From: Candidatus Enterococcus leclercqii
GTDB taxonomy: Bacteria > Bacillota > Bacilli > Lactobacillales > Enterococcaceae
Assembly (NCBI RefSeq): GCF_009933135.1
Contig: NZ_MAEH01000017.1
Coordinates: 62,001-126,000, forward strand
Length of the DNA: 64,000 nt
Direction of reading: 5' to 3'
This document shows positions 45,511-56,155 of the stretch, in pieces (positions within the stretch are counted from its first letter, which is position 1; each line of letters starts with the position of its first letter). A model generated the notes under the pieces. That model ran no database searches. It saw only the letters and a list, made by a program, of their open reading frames with translations, and was not told the origin of the DNA. Both the position numbers and the translations under genes were made by a program.

Positions 45511-45578
45511 ATAATAGCATCCCTTTTTCATCTTGCCACCGGACAAAAAGGCACCTCGTTACCACACAAACTAGACAT
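45511..45578 (-). promoter_or_regulatory. YesN-type operator and promoter of the importer operon
   Basis: AGACAT at 45573-45578 and AGGCAC at 45549-45554 form an imperfect direct repeat; ACCACACAAACTAGACAT matches the operator at 51632 in 14 of 18 positions. On the minus strand 32 bp separate the proximal half from TATTAT, the likely -10. Downstream, GTGAAGCGGTTACA has the well-conserved AAGCGNT core and right half of a cre site at the same distance from the -10 as at the ROK promoter. Confidence 0.55.
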
Positions 45579-45663
45579 CTTTCGAGAAGTTTTCCCGCAA
45601 AAAAAAGGTGAAACCCCTGTTGTGTAAGCGATTTCTAACGATTGGATAACAAATTTGTCAATT

Positions 45664-45691
45664 TTTGATCTATCCTTAAAGATGCTACAAT
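45664..45691 (+). promoter_or_regulatory. Candidate promoter of the yesL-kinase unit
   Basis: TTTGAT (45664-45669) and TACAAT (45686-45691) are 16 bp apart, about 75 bp before the start. No AGACAT repeat is present on this side, so the kinase unit is probably not under the same operator. Confidence 0.35.
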
Positions 45692-45767
45692 GAGTTAGAC
45701 GAAATGATAGCTCCCCAGCGCAAAAAAACGCCTGTGAAAACCTACATTCAGAAGGAAGATGATTTTA

Positions 45768-46370
45768 ATGAGATTTAATGAAAACGGCACCATCTATAAA
45801 GTTACTACGGTCACTACGCAATTCATTGGATTGAACCTGTTATACCTGATTACCTGTCTGCCAGTAATTACTATCGGTGCTGCCACCACTGCCTTATTTG
45901 ATGTAACGATGCACTACGCGGACGGTGAAAAAGGCTACTTGATTAAAGACTATCTCATCAGTTTGAAACGCAATTGGCGGCAGAGCACCCGGATTTTCTT
46001 ACTAATTTTGCTTCCGATATTACTTTTGGGCTTTAGCGGTTTCTTCTGGTTTGCTTTCAAAAACATCCTCGGAACAGTGGCCGGCATGATTGCCATGGCA
46101 CTGATTGCTGTGTTGCTCAGCACCTTTATGATTGCATCTGCACTAGTGGCTCGTTATGAAAATTCTACAAAACAGACCTTACAAAATGCCCTGCTTTTGA
46201 CAATAGCTCATCCTTTAAAAGCATTGTGCATACTATTAATCCCTGTTACCGTCGGGTGTTTGGCTATCTTGACACCTTCATTGAAATTTTTGCTCTTGCT
46301 GCTGGGCTTTTCCTTTTCAGCCTACAGCGGTGCCTTTCTACTGTTGAATATCTTCTCAAATCATAAATAG
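45768..46370 (+). CDS. YesL/DUF624 membrane protein
   Basis: A 200-residue protein with about five hydrophobic segments and the DUF624 signature of YesL: a start NENGTIYKV, then LNLLYLITCLPVITIGAATTALF, and KDYLISLKRNWRQST. YesL proteins are regularly encoded with YesM/YesN two-component systems and Lpl-type importers, but their job is not known. Two in-frame ATGs are possible (45759 and 45768); the second has better spacing from GAAGGA. The kinase gene follows after 12 bp. Confidence 0.82.
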   Translation: MRFNENGTIYKVTTVTTQFIGLNLLYLITCLPVITIGAATTALFDVTMHYADGEKGYLIKDYLISLKRNWRQSTRIFLLILLPILLLGFSGFFWFAFKNILGTVAGMIAMALIAVLLSTFMIASALVARYENSTKQTLQNALLLTIAHPLKALCILLIPVTVGCLAILTPSLKFLLLLLGFSFSAYSGAFLLLNIFSNHK

Positions 46371-46382
46371 GATGGTGGTCTT

Positions 46383-48167
46383 ATGGCAAAATGGTCTCTA
46401 TTGAAGACACTGTCACGATTTTCGATTCGCAAACAGCTCTTCATCGTTTATATTCCTATCATTTTTCTATCTACCCTCTTTATTGGTGGCAATTTGGTCT
46501 ACGACTCCACATTGCAATTGCGGGAGAGCTACCAAAATCTAGCCATTACTGATTCATTGCGGGTACGTTCCATCATCTTTGAGGCCACCAAGAATCTCTC
46601 GAATATTGCCCAACTGATGTCGACAGATACTGACTTGAGAAAATTGTTGGAAAACCATTATCAGAATGAAGACGAAGCGTTAAATGCAATCAATAACTAT
46701 CAATACATCGATCGGACGCTTTCCCAAGATACGTCTATTTATCAATTACGCGTCTATACCAGCAACCAGACAATTCCCGACTATAAATATTTTCGAAAAA
46801 TTGATAAGGCGGCATCTGACAGCAGTTGGGTCAAAACCGCTATGAAGCGTCCGGATGTCTTCTGGCAAACAGCACCCGTCGACGGCGATACGACCCAATT
46901 GAACTTATTAACGTTGTACAAACGCCTGCCTTTGCCCTTAAGCAGTGAATATGCCATTTTGGAATTGAAGCTGGACTATAATTTTCTCCGGAATAGAATC
47001 AATAATTCTGCCTATGAAGATCAGCTGTTCTTAAATGGCGATCCGCTTTTTTACAGCGACACGCTCCCTGACTTGGGAACTGCTGCAATCATGCCTTATG
47101 AAGGTTCCGTCAATGAAAACTATACTGCTTTCGTCGATACGGATGATCACAAACGAGTCCTAGTCGCCTCTACTACGCTGTCTCTGGGAAATGATACTGA
47201 TCGACTCTACATCTATTCCATCGATTATGACGCCTCAAAAAACCTGGCAAATAACTTATTGAAATGGTCCAGCGTTTTAATTTTGGTGTTATTGACCACT
47301 TTGCTTTTAATCATGCTATTTGCTAATTTCTTTGCGGCTCGAGTCAGCCGCCTCCAGCAAGCGGTTTACCATGCCTCTCAGGAAGACTATGATTTCTTTG
47401 GCAATATCGCTGGTGAAGATGAGATCTCCAAAATTTCATTGGACTTCCATACGATTATTCAGCGTATCAAAGCAAACGAAGAGGCAATTTTCCAAGCTCA
47501 ATTAAAAGAACAGGAATTTTTAAATCAGCAGCAGCAAATGGAATACAATGTATTGGCCAGTCAAATCAATCCGCATTTTTTATTCAACACGTTAGAGACG
47601 ATTCGTATGACTGCCCTGAAAAATCAAGATCGAGAAGCAGCGGACTCCATCAAGCTACTTTCAAAATCTATGCGCTATACCTTGGACAATGAAGGTCGTA
47701 AGATTACCACTTTAGGCGCTGAATTACAGGCAATCGAAATCTATACACGGATTCAAAAAATGCGCTTCGGGGACCGGGTCAATTTAGAAACAGCCGTTGA
47801 AGAAGGAATCGACGCAGACCATCTGCAAATTCTCCCTCTCTTGATTCAACCTCTGATAGAAAATGCGATTACCCACGGCTTGGAAAAACTAACCCGCCCT
47901 GGACTGATTCTTCTAACTGTCAGCCGTAACAATGATATTCTGCGAATTGAGGTCGAAGACAATGGTGTCGGAATTTCGCCTGAGGAGCTTGATGCACTAA
48001 GAAAGCGAATCGCCGATAACGATTTGGAAGACAGCCACAGTATCGGTCTGCGAAATGTCAACAACCGAATCCGAATGTATTACGGCAGACATTGTGGATT
48101 GACAATCACCAGCGAACTAGGAGTCGGAACTACAATCACACTTTTTTTGAAACCCCCTCACATGTAG
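46383..48167 (+). CDS. YesM-type sensor histidine kinase
   Basis: A 594-residue kinase: membrane helix near 18-38, an extracellular sensor of about 250 residues, a second helix near 297-320, a HAMP-like linker, then the His_kinase domain with QINPHFLFNTLETIR (phosphorylated His near 395) and an HATPase with DNGVGISPEE and GIGLRN-type IGLRNVNNR. This class senses sugars, often with the binding protein, and phosphorylates a YesN-type regulator. Its regulator is encoded at 36976-38385, on the other side of the importer operon. A dispersed repeat follows the stop. Confidence 0.93.
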   Translation: MAKWSLLKTLSRFSIRKQLFIVYIPIIFLSTLFIGGNLVYDSTLQLRESYQNLAITDSLRVRSIIFEATKNLSNIAQLMSTDTDLRKLLENHYQNEDEALNAINNYQYIDRTLSQDTSIYQLRVYTSNQTIPDYKYFRKIDKAASDSSWVKTAMKRPDVFWQTAPVDGDTTQLNLLTLYKRLPLPLSSEYAILELKLDYNFLRNRINNSAYEDQLFLNGDPLFYSDTLPDLGTAAIMPYEGSVNENYTAFVDTDDHKRVLVASTTLSLGNDTDRLYIYSIDYDASKNLANNLLKWSSVLILVLLTTLLLIMLFANFFAARVSRLQQAVYHASQEDYDFFGNIAGEDEISKISLDFHTIIQRIKANEEAIFQAQLKEQEFLNQQQQMEYNVLASQINPHFLFNTLETIRMTALKNQDREAADSIKLLSKSMRYTLDNEGRKITTLGAELQAIEIYTRIQKMRFGDRVNLETAVEEGIDADHLQILPLLIQPLIENAITHGLEKLTRPGLILLTVSRNNDILRIEVEDNGVGISPEELDALRKRIADNDLEDSHSIGLRNVNNRIRMYYGRHCGLTITSELGVGTTITLFLKPPHM

Positions 48168-48254
48168 AAAAAATCGTGTTCAATCACGGTTACTCACCAA
48201 AGAATACTGCAACTAAAAAAAGGAAAATACAGGTCTGTAAGACAGCACATTTTC

Positions 48255-48475
48255 AATTGAAGGAACGTTACCCTATGTATAAAGAAAAGTGAATGACGCT
48301 GACTTAGCTTGATGGAATCAAGATTTTTCAGCGTTTGAAATCTTCAAAATAAAAAACAAGTCACTTCTTTTTAATGGAAGTGGCTTGTCTTTTGCCTGTG
48401 ACTCATGCTCATGCTTAGTAATAATCACTTTGAAAGCAGGTGACACGACGATTGTCACAGCCTTCCTTTCGATTT
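48255..48475 (+). repeat. Dispersed 3' element, copy 3
   Basis: From GAACGTTACC at about 48263 this segment aligns with copies 1 and 2 (GAACCTGACCATACGTG in copy 2), including the internal stem at 48298-48332, where the outer pair has changed to GCTGA/TCAGC. The hairpin at 48355-48392 (AACAAGTCACTTC/GAAGTGGCTTGT) is different from that of copies 1 and 2 but nearly the same as in copy 4. It lies 3' of the kinase gene in the same orientation and before the convergent GH1 gene. The 5' part, 48180-48255, is diverged. Confidence 0.7.
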
Positions 48476-48517
48476 TTCCGATTTCTTATTTTTAGGAGCG
48501 TTCATTGTGCTGACTAC

Positions 48518-49996
<1,479 letters not shown>

Positions 49997-50031
49997 TCAG
50001 TCTCCTTATCTTGCGTTTTTGTATGCTGCTG

Positions 50032-51546
50032 TCAACGACTTCGGTACGTAAATTTTCTACAATAGACGGTACCGACGTCAGAACCTTTTTTGCGAGCGAA
50101 CAAGCCGATATATGGGCCGGTGAAAATGCCACTGGTCTCTGTTGTCAAATAATGAATAGCTATTTCTGTCAGCTTCTGCCAAACACCTTGATCATCTTGT
50201 GCTTCAAAAAACGCGACCTTCTCATCGCCGCTGACTCGTAAGAAAAGCTCACTCCTTGTACTTACAAAAAACTTCTGATTATTTGAAAAAGGTCCTAGCT
50301 GAAATTCTCCCCTTATCTGGTAGCCGTCACTTTTTTTGTAAACACTCAAATCATAGCGATGTGTGGAATTCAAAAATAAGCTTATCCCAAAAGCGCCTCC
50401 TATTTTGACTCCATGACCAGCAAAAACCGCTTCTGCTTCAAATGGCAAATGCTGTAATCGATGGCCGAGCCAGATTTCTTCATCCTTTGCTGAATCCTCT
50501 GCATCGAGGCGTAGCGCCAAGCCTTTTTTAGTGAGCGCCAGTTGTTTGGTACGTGGCCGAAACAGGGTATTCCATTGTGGCCGTAGCGTACTTTCTGAAA
50601 AATCATCACAAAAAACAGAAGGCACCGTTGCAAAAGTCTCGATTTCCGTATTTCCCGGTAATGGTCCTTCCATCACAGGTAAAACAGCCCCATTTGCACC
50701 GATTTTTGGCCAATCTTCTGTCCAATCAACAGGAGCTAAAAATGTTTCCCGTCCCAATAAATGACGCTTGGGAAATTCCGGTAACGGCCGAATCCCCAAG
50801 CAGACTGCCCACCAGTTATTATTTTCATCCTTCAGCAAATCTGCATGACCAATGCCTTGAATTGTATGAGGCAAACTGCGATTTGTCAGCAATGGATTAT
50901 CTGGACAAGCTTCATAAGGGCCGGTGATTTCTCGACTACGGGCCATCGTAACCATATGTCCGTATCCCGTCCCGCCCTCAGCAATCAGTAAATAGTACCA
51001 GTTATTTTTAAAATAGATATGGGGCCCCTCCGGATCAGCGCCGCCAGTCCCCCGCCAAATATCCATCCGTGGACCATGACTACCGTCTGACAGATTTATC
51101 TGGCAAAGATAGATTCCCTGGTCTGCACCGCAATACCAAGCTTGTCCCTCCTTATCTTGCAGTAAGCTGGGATCGATGCCTGGTAAATCCAACCAGATAG
51201 GATCCGACCAGCTTCCGTGAGGATCCTCCGCCCAGACAAAGAAATTGCCGGCGCCACGATCTTTTGTCCCAACATTTGTACAAACAACATAATAACGTCC
51301 ATCAATTCGACGAATCGTCGGGGCATAAATTCCCAGTGCGTTAGGAACCTGGTCTGTAAAGGTCATCTGGGTTTGTCTGGTTATGCAATGACCGATGGGC
51401 TGCCAATTCACTAAATCATAGCTTTCAAAAATTGGGATTCCCGGAAAGTACTCAAAGGAACTAGTAACCAAATAATAGCGATCTTCCCCCTGACAGATAC
51501 TGGGATCAGGATGAAAACCAGGTAATACAGGATTGTGATATTTCAT
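50032..51546 (-). CDS. GH43 beta-xylosidase / alpha-L-arabinofuranosidase
   Basis: A 504-residue GH43 enzyme. The five-bladed propeller carries the three acidic residues in GFHPDPS (base), GIDPSLLQD and GADPEGPHIYF (acid). A C-terminal beta-sandwich of about 190 residues follows, as in the beta-xylosidase subfamilies. No signal peptide, so it works on imported oligosaccharides. AGGAGG lies 7 nt before the ATG. It leads a two-gene unit with the GH1 enzyme and has an operator like those of the importer and ROK units. Xylosidase versus arabinofuranosidase activity cannot be separated by eye. Confidence 0.9.
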   Translation of the reverse strand: MKYHNPVLPGFHPDPSICQGEDRYYLVTSSFEYFPGIPIFESYDLVNWQPIGHCITRQTQMTFTDQVPNALGIYAPTIRRIDGRYYVVCTNVGTKDRGAGNFFVWAEDPHGSWSDPIWLDLPGIDPSLLQDKEGQAWYCGADQGIYLCQINLSDGSHGPRMDIWRGTGGADPEGPHIYFKNNWYYLLIAEGGTGYGHMVTMARSREITGPYEACPDNPLLTNRSLPHTIQGIGHADLLKDENNNWWAVCLGIRPLPEFPKRHLLGRETFLAPVDWTEDWPKIGANGAVLPVMEGPLPGNTEIETFATVPSVFCDDFSESTLRPQWNTLFRPRTKQLALTKKGLALRLDAEDSAKDEEIWLGHRLQHLPFEAEAVFAGHGVKIGGAFGISLFLNSTHRYDLSVYKKSDGYQIRGEFQLGPFSNNQKFFVSTRSELFLRVSGDEKVAFFEAQDDQGVWQKLTEIAIHYLTTETSGIFTGPYIGLFARKKGSDVGTVYCRKFTYRSR

Positions 51547-51566
51547 GTAAGCGCCTCCTATTCCAA

Positions 51567-51637
51567 GTTCAGAATAGCATATTGGCTACTTGAATCAGAC
51601 TGACAAAACAGACATCTCTACCTCTCAAAATAGACAT
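51567..51637 (-). promoter_or_regulatory. YesN-type operator and promoter of the GH43-GH1 unit
   Basis: AGACAT at 51610-51615 and 51632-51637 (22-bp period) on the plus strand; on the minus strand TATTCT lies 33 bp past the proximal copy. The sequence ACCTCTCAAAATAGACAT matches the other two sites. AGGAGGCGCTTACA, a weak cre match, overlaps the ribosome binding site. Confidence 0.55.
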
Positions 51638-51699
51638 TTCTTGTTCAGTTTTTCTGATATTCTACTTACTCTTCCAAAATCTCAGCTACAGACTCATAC

Positions 51700-51812
51700 C
51701 TTATAGCTTCCAGCGATATTTCTGTGATAGTTCTATTGCTTATGTAAACCACCGTGAAAAGGCGGTGTGACGTGCTTTTTATTTCCGATCTCCGAAGCAT
51801 GCGAGCTATAAG
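51700..51812. other. Inverted-repeat element containing a tRNA-Glu-like anticodon arm
   Basis: CTTATAGCT (51700-51708) and AGCTATAAG (51804-51812) are perfectly complementary and enclose about 95 bp. Inside, on the minus strand, ACACCGCCTTTTCACGG followed by TGG reads like the anticodon arm of bacterial tRNA-Glu (stem CCGCC/GGTGG, loop TTTTCAC with anticodon TTC). No D-arm, T-arm or acceptor stem can be found, so it is not an intact tRNA. On the plus strand the same hairpin is followed by GTGCTTTTT and could act as a weak terminator. The rest of the 51547-52090 gap shows no gene. Confidence 0.4.
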
Positions 51813-52090
51813 CAAATGGTTGGGAATTATGACAGCAACTATTTTTAAGTAATAGTTGGCAAATATTTCATCATATAAGTAAGAAAATATATGTTAACAA
51901 ACGATCCATTTAAAAAGATAGCTTCGTCAGAAAAAACCTCAGTTGAGTTCCGAAATTTGCCCCTCTTATTTCGACGGGAAATAGCCCTCTCTAGTGTATA
52001 ATTGTATGTGAATGTAGCTTCGCAAAATAACCTAGCAGCTCGAGCTTCAAATTTGACCCTAACTGTCCTTCAAAAAAGGAGCCGCCACTT

Positions 52091-52771
52091 ATGAAAAAAA
52101 GAGTGTTTTTAGTTCTTTCTGCTGTTGCTTTTAGTATAGCTGCCTTTTTTTATCATCAATACGATAGTCCTCAGCAAGTGTCGACAGACTCAAATTCTTC
52201 ATCACAATCCCAACCGGCTGATCCTTTACCCGCAGATTGGGTCAAAGTTCATCAGTCCTCAGCCGAATTAATAAATGATTCAGAGATAATTGTACGCGGA
52301 CATGTCACAGCATCATCACCTGAGTTGCGGCACGACGTCGTTTTTACTATGCAAACGATTGAAATTACACAATTTTATGGAATTTCTACAATCGGAAAAA
52401 AAGTTATGCACTCCCTTGATAAGGAAAATCCCACCATTGAACTGCTGCAAACTGGAGGGGTGTTTGACTCGATAGCTACCGCTCCCTTTGCAGAAGCGGC
52501 GTTGCTGGCGGAGAACAAGGAATACATTTTCTTTCTCCACTCCACCGAAGAGGGACATTATTTACCTTCAGGTAGTTTTCAAGGTATCGCTGAAATTAAG
52601 AACCAGTCACTTAGATTTAGCAAGGAAAGTGCCCCTATCTTTCCCGAGCTGGAAAATCAATCCGTTACTGCACTCTTAGATACAATCAGTGGGCTTCCGG
52701 AGGTGTCATCGACATTCCAATTTAATTTTCAGCATGAAAGTCCTGTCGAATTCCTTGCTCATTTGGATTAG
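52091..52771 (+). CDS. Secreted or membrane-anchored protein of unknown function
   Basis: A 226-residue protein with an N-terminal hydrophobic segment (residues 4-20) followed by a Ser/Gln/Pro-rich spacer and a soluble domain with mixed beta-strand pattern (ELINDSEIIVRGHV, FTMQTIEI, EYIFFLHSTEEG, YLPSGSFQGIAEI). There is no lipobox cysteine. The pattern of a strand-rich domain that asks for exported location resembles small enterococcal and bacillar extracellular proteins of unknown role; I do not recognise a named family. AAAAGGAG lies upstream of the ATG. Confidence 0.65.
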   Translation: MKKRVFLVLSAVAFSIAAFFYHQYDSPQQVSTDSNSSSQSQPADPLPADWVKVHQSSAELINDSEIIVRGHVTASSPELRHDVVFTMQTIEITQFYGISTIGKKVMHSLDKENPTIELLQTGGVFDSIATAPFAEAALLAENKEYIFFLHSTEEGHYLPSGSFQGIAEIKNQSLRFSKESAPIFPELENQSVTALLDTISGLPEVSSTFQFNFQHESPVEFLAHLD

Positions 52772-52893
52772 CCTATTTGTTCTGACATCCACCACTAAAA
52801 TTACCAAATTCAGTTAAAGCTTACTGTTAAAAGCGTACAACTGCTAATGTGCGTTTTTCTTTGCAATTTTTTATGGGGCAAAAGTACACTGCA

Positions 52894-52930
52894 AAAAAAA
52901 CGGTCGAATCATTGATCCGACCGTTTTTCA
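52894..52930. terminator. Bidirectional terminator
   Basis: AAAAACGGTCG and CGACCGTTTTT form an 11-bp stem between the secreted protein gene and the convergent trhP2 gene, ending next to the trhP2 stop. Confidence 0.85.
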
Positions 52931-54184
52931 CTATTCCTTCTTTTTACGAATCATGTCACCGACAGCTACTGGTTGGGCTACCGGCATGGTTAGGAGCATC
53001 ATAGGATTAGGTGCCCGATCGATAGATTCGCCGTCTTCGTTGTACATGACCGATACGCTTTGGTGGAAATGATGGAAGCCGGGACCATAAAATTCGATCT
53101 CATCTCCCACTGAAAAATGATTACGCTGACGGACAGTTGCCATTTTTGTCTGTGGGTCATAAGCCATCACTTCGCCGATAAATGTATACTGAGGAATCTT
53201 GCGGCGGGCACCAAACAACTGATCTTCATCAGATGGAGTACCGTAATAAAAGCCGGAAGACAGCTCTCGTTGGGCTACTTTCCACAATTCATCGATCCAT
53301 TCTTGTTTGCAGACCCAATTTTCAGGATCTTCCATATAACTATCTACCGCTGCTTTGTAGACATTGGCTACGGTAGACACGTAATGGATGGACTTCATTC
53401 GTCCCTCAATCTTGAAACTATCCACCCCGTTTTCAATTAAATCAGGAATGTGTTGGATCATGGACATATCTACTGCACTCATACTAAAAGGTTCAGTCAC
53501 TTGCCCTTGGTCCAACAAACTCTGATGAGCTTCTGTTCCAAATGGCATATCAAACAAATCGTATTTCCAACGGCAAGACTGGGAACAACCGCCACGATTG
53601 GCGTCCCGCATCGACATATGATTGGATAACACACAACGACCGGAATAAGAAATACACATAGCCCCGTGGATAAAGGCTTCAATCTCAACATCGGTATTTT
53701 CCCGGATTGCAGCTACTTCCTCCATCGACACTTCCCGCGCCAAGACAACTCGTTCCAGCCCTTCTTCTTTCCAAAATTCCAATGTCTGCCAGTTCGTGGC
53801 TGAAGCCTGCGTCGATAAGTGAACGGGCAGTCCCGGTGCTTCTGTCACGCAAATTTCAATCAGGGCGGGATCGGACACAATCACCGCCGAGATGCCGACA
53901 TCCCGCAATTCCCGAAAGAATTCGCCGGCCCCTTCTTGATTGCCTTCGTGGGTAACCATGTTGGCAGCTACATAAACTTTTGCTCCATGTTCTTTAGCAA
54001 AAGCGACCCCCTCTGCCATTTGTTCATAGCTGAAATTGCCGGCGCGGCTACGTAAGCCGTAAGCATTTCCGCCGATATAAACTGCATCCGCTCCGTAATG
54101 GATCGCGGTTTTTAATTTTTCTAACGTTCCTGCCGGTGCCAAGATTTCCGGACGTTTCAACGTTTTTGTACTAGTGGTTGCCAT
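52931..54184 (-). CDS. trhP2: Peptidase U32 family tRNA hydroxylation protein (TrhP2/YrrO-like)
   Basis: A 417-residue U32 protein: PEILAPAGTLEKLKTAIHYGADAVYIGG at the N-terminus (shown here as PEILAPAG and GADAVYIGG), EAFIHGAMCISYSGRC and the Cys cluster NRGGCSQSCRWKYDL, followed by a C-terminal beta-barrel. In Bacillus the YrrN/YrrO pair is needed for prephenate-dependent 5-hydroxyuridine formation at wobble U34 of tRNA. It is not a protease. AAAGGAG lies upstream of the ATG. It follows trhP1 with a 140-bp gap. Confidence 0.87.
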   Translation of the reverse strand: MATTSTKTLKRPEILAPAGTLEKLKTAIHYGADAVYIGGNAYGLRSRAGNFSYEQMAEGVAFAKEHGAKVYVAANMVTHEGNQEGAGEFFRELRDVGISAVIVSDPALIEICVTEAPGLPVHLSTQASATNWQTLEFWKEEGLERVVLAREVSMEEVAAIRENTDVEIEAFIHGAMCISYSGRCVLSNHMSMRDANRGGCSQSCRWKYDLFDMPFGTEAHQSLLDQGQVTEPFSMSAVDMSMIQHIPDLIENGVDSFKIEGRMKSIHYVSTVANVYKAAVDSYMEDPENWVCKQEWIDELWKVAQRELSSGFYYGTPSDEDQLFGARRKIPQYTFIGEVMAYDPQTKMATVRQRNHFSVGDEIEFYGPGFHHFHQSVSVMYNEDGESIDRAPNPMMLLTMPVAQPVAVGDMIRKKKE

Positions 54185-54325
54185 CGTTTTTTCTCCTTTA
54201 TTTCAGTGAAACCAAGTCATAGGATTTCTGCCAAATAGCGTGGCGCCCTATTTCAACTGCCGCCTTTACCTGTAGTGATCGCCTGAGTTTCCCGCAGTTT
54301 TTTATGCTGCGAAGTTTTGTGGGCA

Positions 54326-55249
54326 TTAGCGGATTTTTTTAGGATCCACATAGAAAAACCCAGTATCCAGGCCCCGCTTTTTCGGATGCAAGACTGCCAG
54401 TTGCGCTTGCAAATCAACTGCTGCTGTTTCTGTAAACGCTCCTGCTTCAATCAGATTGCGGGCTTTTACGAAGACTGTCGCTGCCGCTGCGAAATTTTCT
54501 CCCGGTGCAAAGATGCCATCCAGCTTCCAAGTGGTAAAACCAGCCTGCGCCAAAGCCCCCGTCTCTTTCACCAGACACACATCATTAGTAGCAAAAATAT
54601 GGGTGCCATGACTGTCTTCGTAGATCGAATAGTGGGTATTCTCATCTTGTGGATCGGATAAAAACAGGCCCCGCTTTTTGTCGGCGTCTTCTTCTTGTTT
54701 GGTAAAACGATAATAGTTTTCCAAAAGAGGCCGCTTGGATTGATGGATACAAGTTGCACCATAGACCAACACTTCCGTAGGGATCTGCAATTGCGGCGCC
54801 ATTTCCTTCATCTCTTCAAAGGGAACTTCCCGGGCCAAGACAGCCCCCACTGCTCCTTTTTGCGCCCAGAAATTGATTTGGCGGGCACTGGTCACCAGCG
54901 TTTCTGCATCGTAAACATAGGGCAATGCCAATTCTGGATTTTTCTTCATTATATAGACGATTCCGGGATCACCGATAATGATTCGATCCACACCGATTTC
55001 TTTTAAAAATGCCAAGTATTCCGGAACTAGCTTCATTTTTTCTGGATGCATGATGCCGTTCACCGCTACCGCCGCTGTCTTTTCAGCTTGATGAATCAAC
55101 GCGGTTAGTGCCGCCTGTTCTTCTCGGGAAAAATCCGTCGGCAACCGCAACCCAAAAGTCTCTTCACCAAAAACCAACGTATCCACCCCGGCAGCGAGTA
55201 GCTGTTTAGCCTGTTGCAATGATTCGCATGTTGCAATGATCTCGATCAT
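54326..55249 (-). CDS. trhP1: Peptidase U32 family tRNA hydroxylation protein (TrhP1/YrrN-like)
   Basis: A 307-residue shorter U32 protein: AAGVDTLVFGEETFGLRLP near residue 19, VNGIMHPEKM, DRIIIGDPGIV, VLAREVPFEEM and VYGATCIHQSKRPLLENY. It matches the YrrN type that partners TrhP2 in tRNA wobble-uridine hydroxylation. AAAGGAG lies 7 nt before the ATG. The methyltransferase gene that often precedes this pair (trmR) is not present upstream. Confidence 0.85.
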   Translation of the reverse strand: MIEIIATCESLQQAKQLLAAGVDTLVFGEETFGLRLPTDFSREEQAALTALIHQAEKTAAVAVNGIMHPEKMKLVPEYLAFLKEIGVDRIIIGDPGIVYIMKKNPELALPYVYDAETLVTSARQINFWAQKGAVGAVLAREVPFEEMKEMAPQLQIPTEVLVYGATCIHQSKRPLLENYYRFTKQEEDADKKRGLFLSDPQDENTHYSIYEDSHGTHIFATNDVCLVKETGALAQAGFTTWKLDGIFAPGENFAAAATVFVKARNLIEAGAFTETAAVDLQAQLAVLHPKKRGLDTGFFYVDPKKIR

Positions 55250-55405
55250 TTCGTGTCTCCTTTATGTCAATGTCTGCAGAGACTCACCATCCCGCTGACA
55301 ATTAGATAACGTGCTTTTTTCAACCAGACTATCGTATCACAACTCCTAGCCAAAAAACAGTCAGGGAGTTCTCTGAATCTAGTAGTCATCGTGACTCAAA
55401 ATAGC

Positions 55406-55446
55406 ACAAAAAAGCTTCCGCTGTCAGCAGCAGAAGCCGTTTTTTA
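55406..55446 (-). terminator. Terminator upstream of trhP1 (ends the 55613 gene)
   Basis: GCTTC and GAAGC arms, extended through CGCTG/CAGC, with A-run and T-run on either side. The other 55250-55612 sequence holds the trhP1 promoter area and no gene that I can see. Confidence 0.6.
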
Positions 55447-55612
55447 AACAATTTACAAGCAGTCGCAAAAGTCCCGCTGTTCGAAAAAGGTAATGACTAG
55501 TAATTGTCGGCCTAACTCCAAAATAATTTGACGGAACATTACTTGCCACTTCATTTGTTTGAATTAGCGAGATGACCAGACTTTATCGCAACCTTGTAAA
55601 GCTCGTTAGTTT

Positions 55613-56053
55613 TTAGTAGCGGGCTTTGATCAGTCGCCACGGGGTGCCGCTAGTCATTTCCGTTGCTTGCTGCAGAGCCGCTACGGCCGTTTCTGAAGCC
55701 GTAGTTACTACCAAGGAAGCAAAACCTTGTTGCCAGTCATAGACTAAGTCATTCAACGTCGTCTTTTGCTCGCAGCAAGGGGTCGTCACCGATAAATCAT
55801 AAAACCCCTGCGCCCGGGCATAGATGCGCTCCATTTCCTTATGCCACCACATCGGCGCAAGCTCACTGTTACAAAATGGACAGTGGATGGTATGAAATTC
55901 CGCTCCCGCATCCACAAATTGGACCCGCTCAGTTTCCGTGAAGGTGGCATCAGGTGCTGCTTCTGCCACTGCCTGTTGGAGTTGGGCTGTCTGCGCTTCC
56001 GTCAATTCCAAAAAAGGATCTTGCGGAATCAGTTTGTAGACCAAATCAGACAT
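55613..56053 (-). CDS. Hypothetical protein with Cys-pair (zinc finger-like)
   Basis: A 146-residue soluble protein. HCPFC near residue 58 and PCC-E about 35 residues later suggest a zinc site; the region between contains WWHKEMERIYARA. The C-terminal part reads like a small alpha/beta domain. I do not recognise the family. AGGAGG lies 7 nt before the ATG. It lies between clpC and trhP1 on the same strand but is bounded by terminators, so it is probably monocistronic. Confidence 0.6.
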   Translation of the reverse strand: MSDLVYKLIPQDPFLELTEAQTAQLQQAVAEAAPDATFTETERVQFVDAGAEFHTIHCPFCNSELAPMWWHKEMERIYARAQGFYDLSVTTPCCEQKTTLNDLVYDWQQGFASLVVTTASETAVAALQQATEMTSGTPWRLIKARY

Positions 56054-56096
56054 GATTATTCCTCCTGTACCATTACTTTTTGTTAGTATAACACAA

Positions 56097-56136
56097 TTAA
56101 AAAACTGCCTGCCGAGAAGATTTTCGACAGACAGCC
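56097..56136 (-). terminator. Terminator of the ctsR-clpC operon
   Basis: CTGCCTGCCGA (56105-56115) pairs with TCGACAGACAG (56124-56134), two G-U pairs, followed by TTTTTT on the minus strand. Confidence 0.8.
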
Positions 56137-56155
56137 TGTATTTCTCACACGAGTC

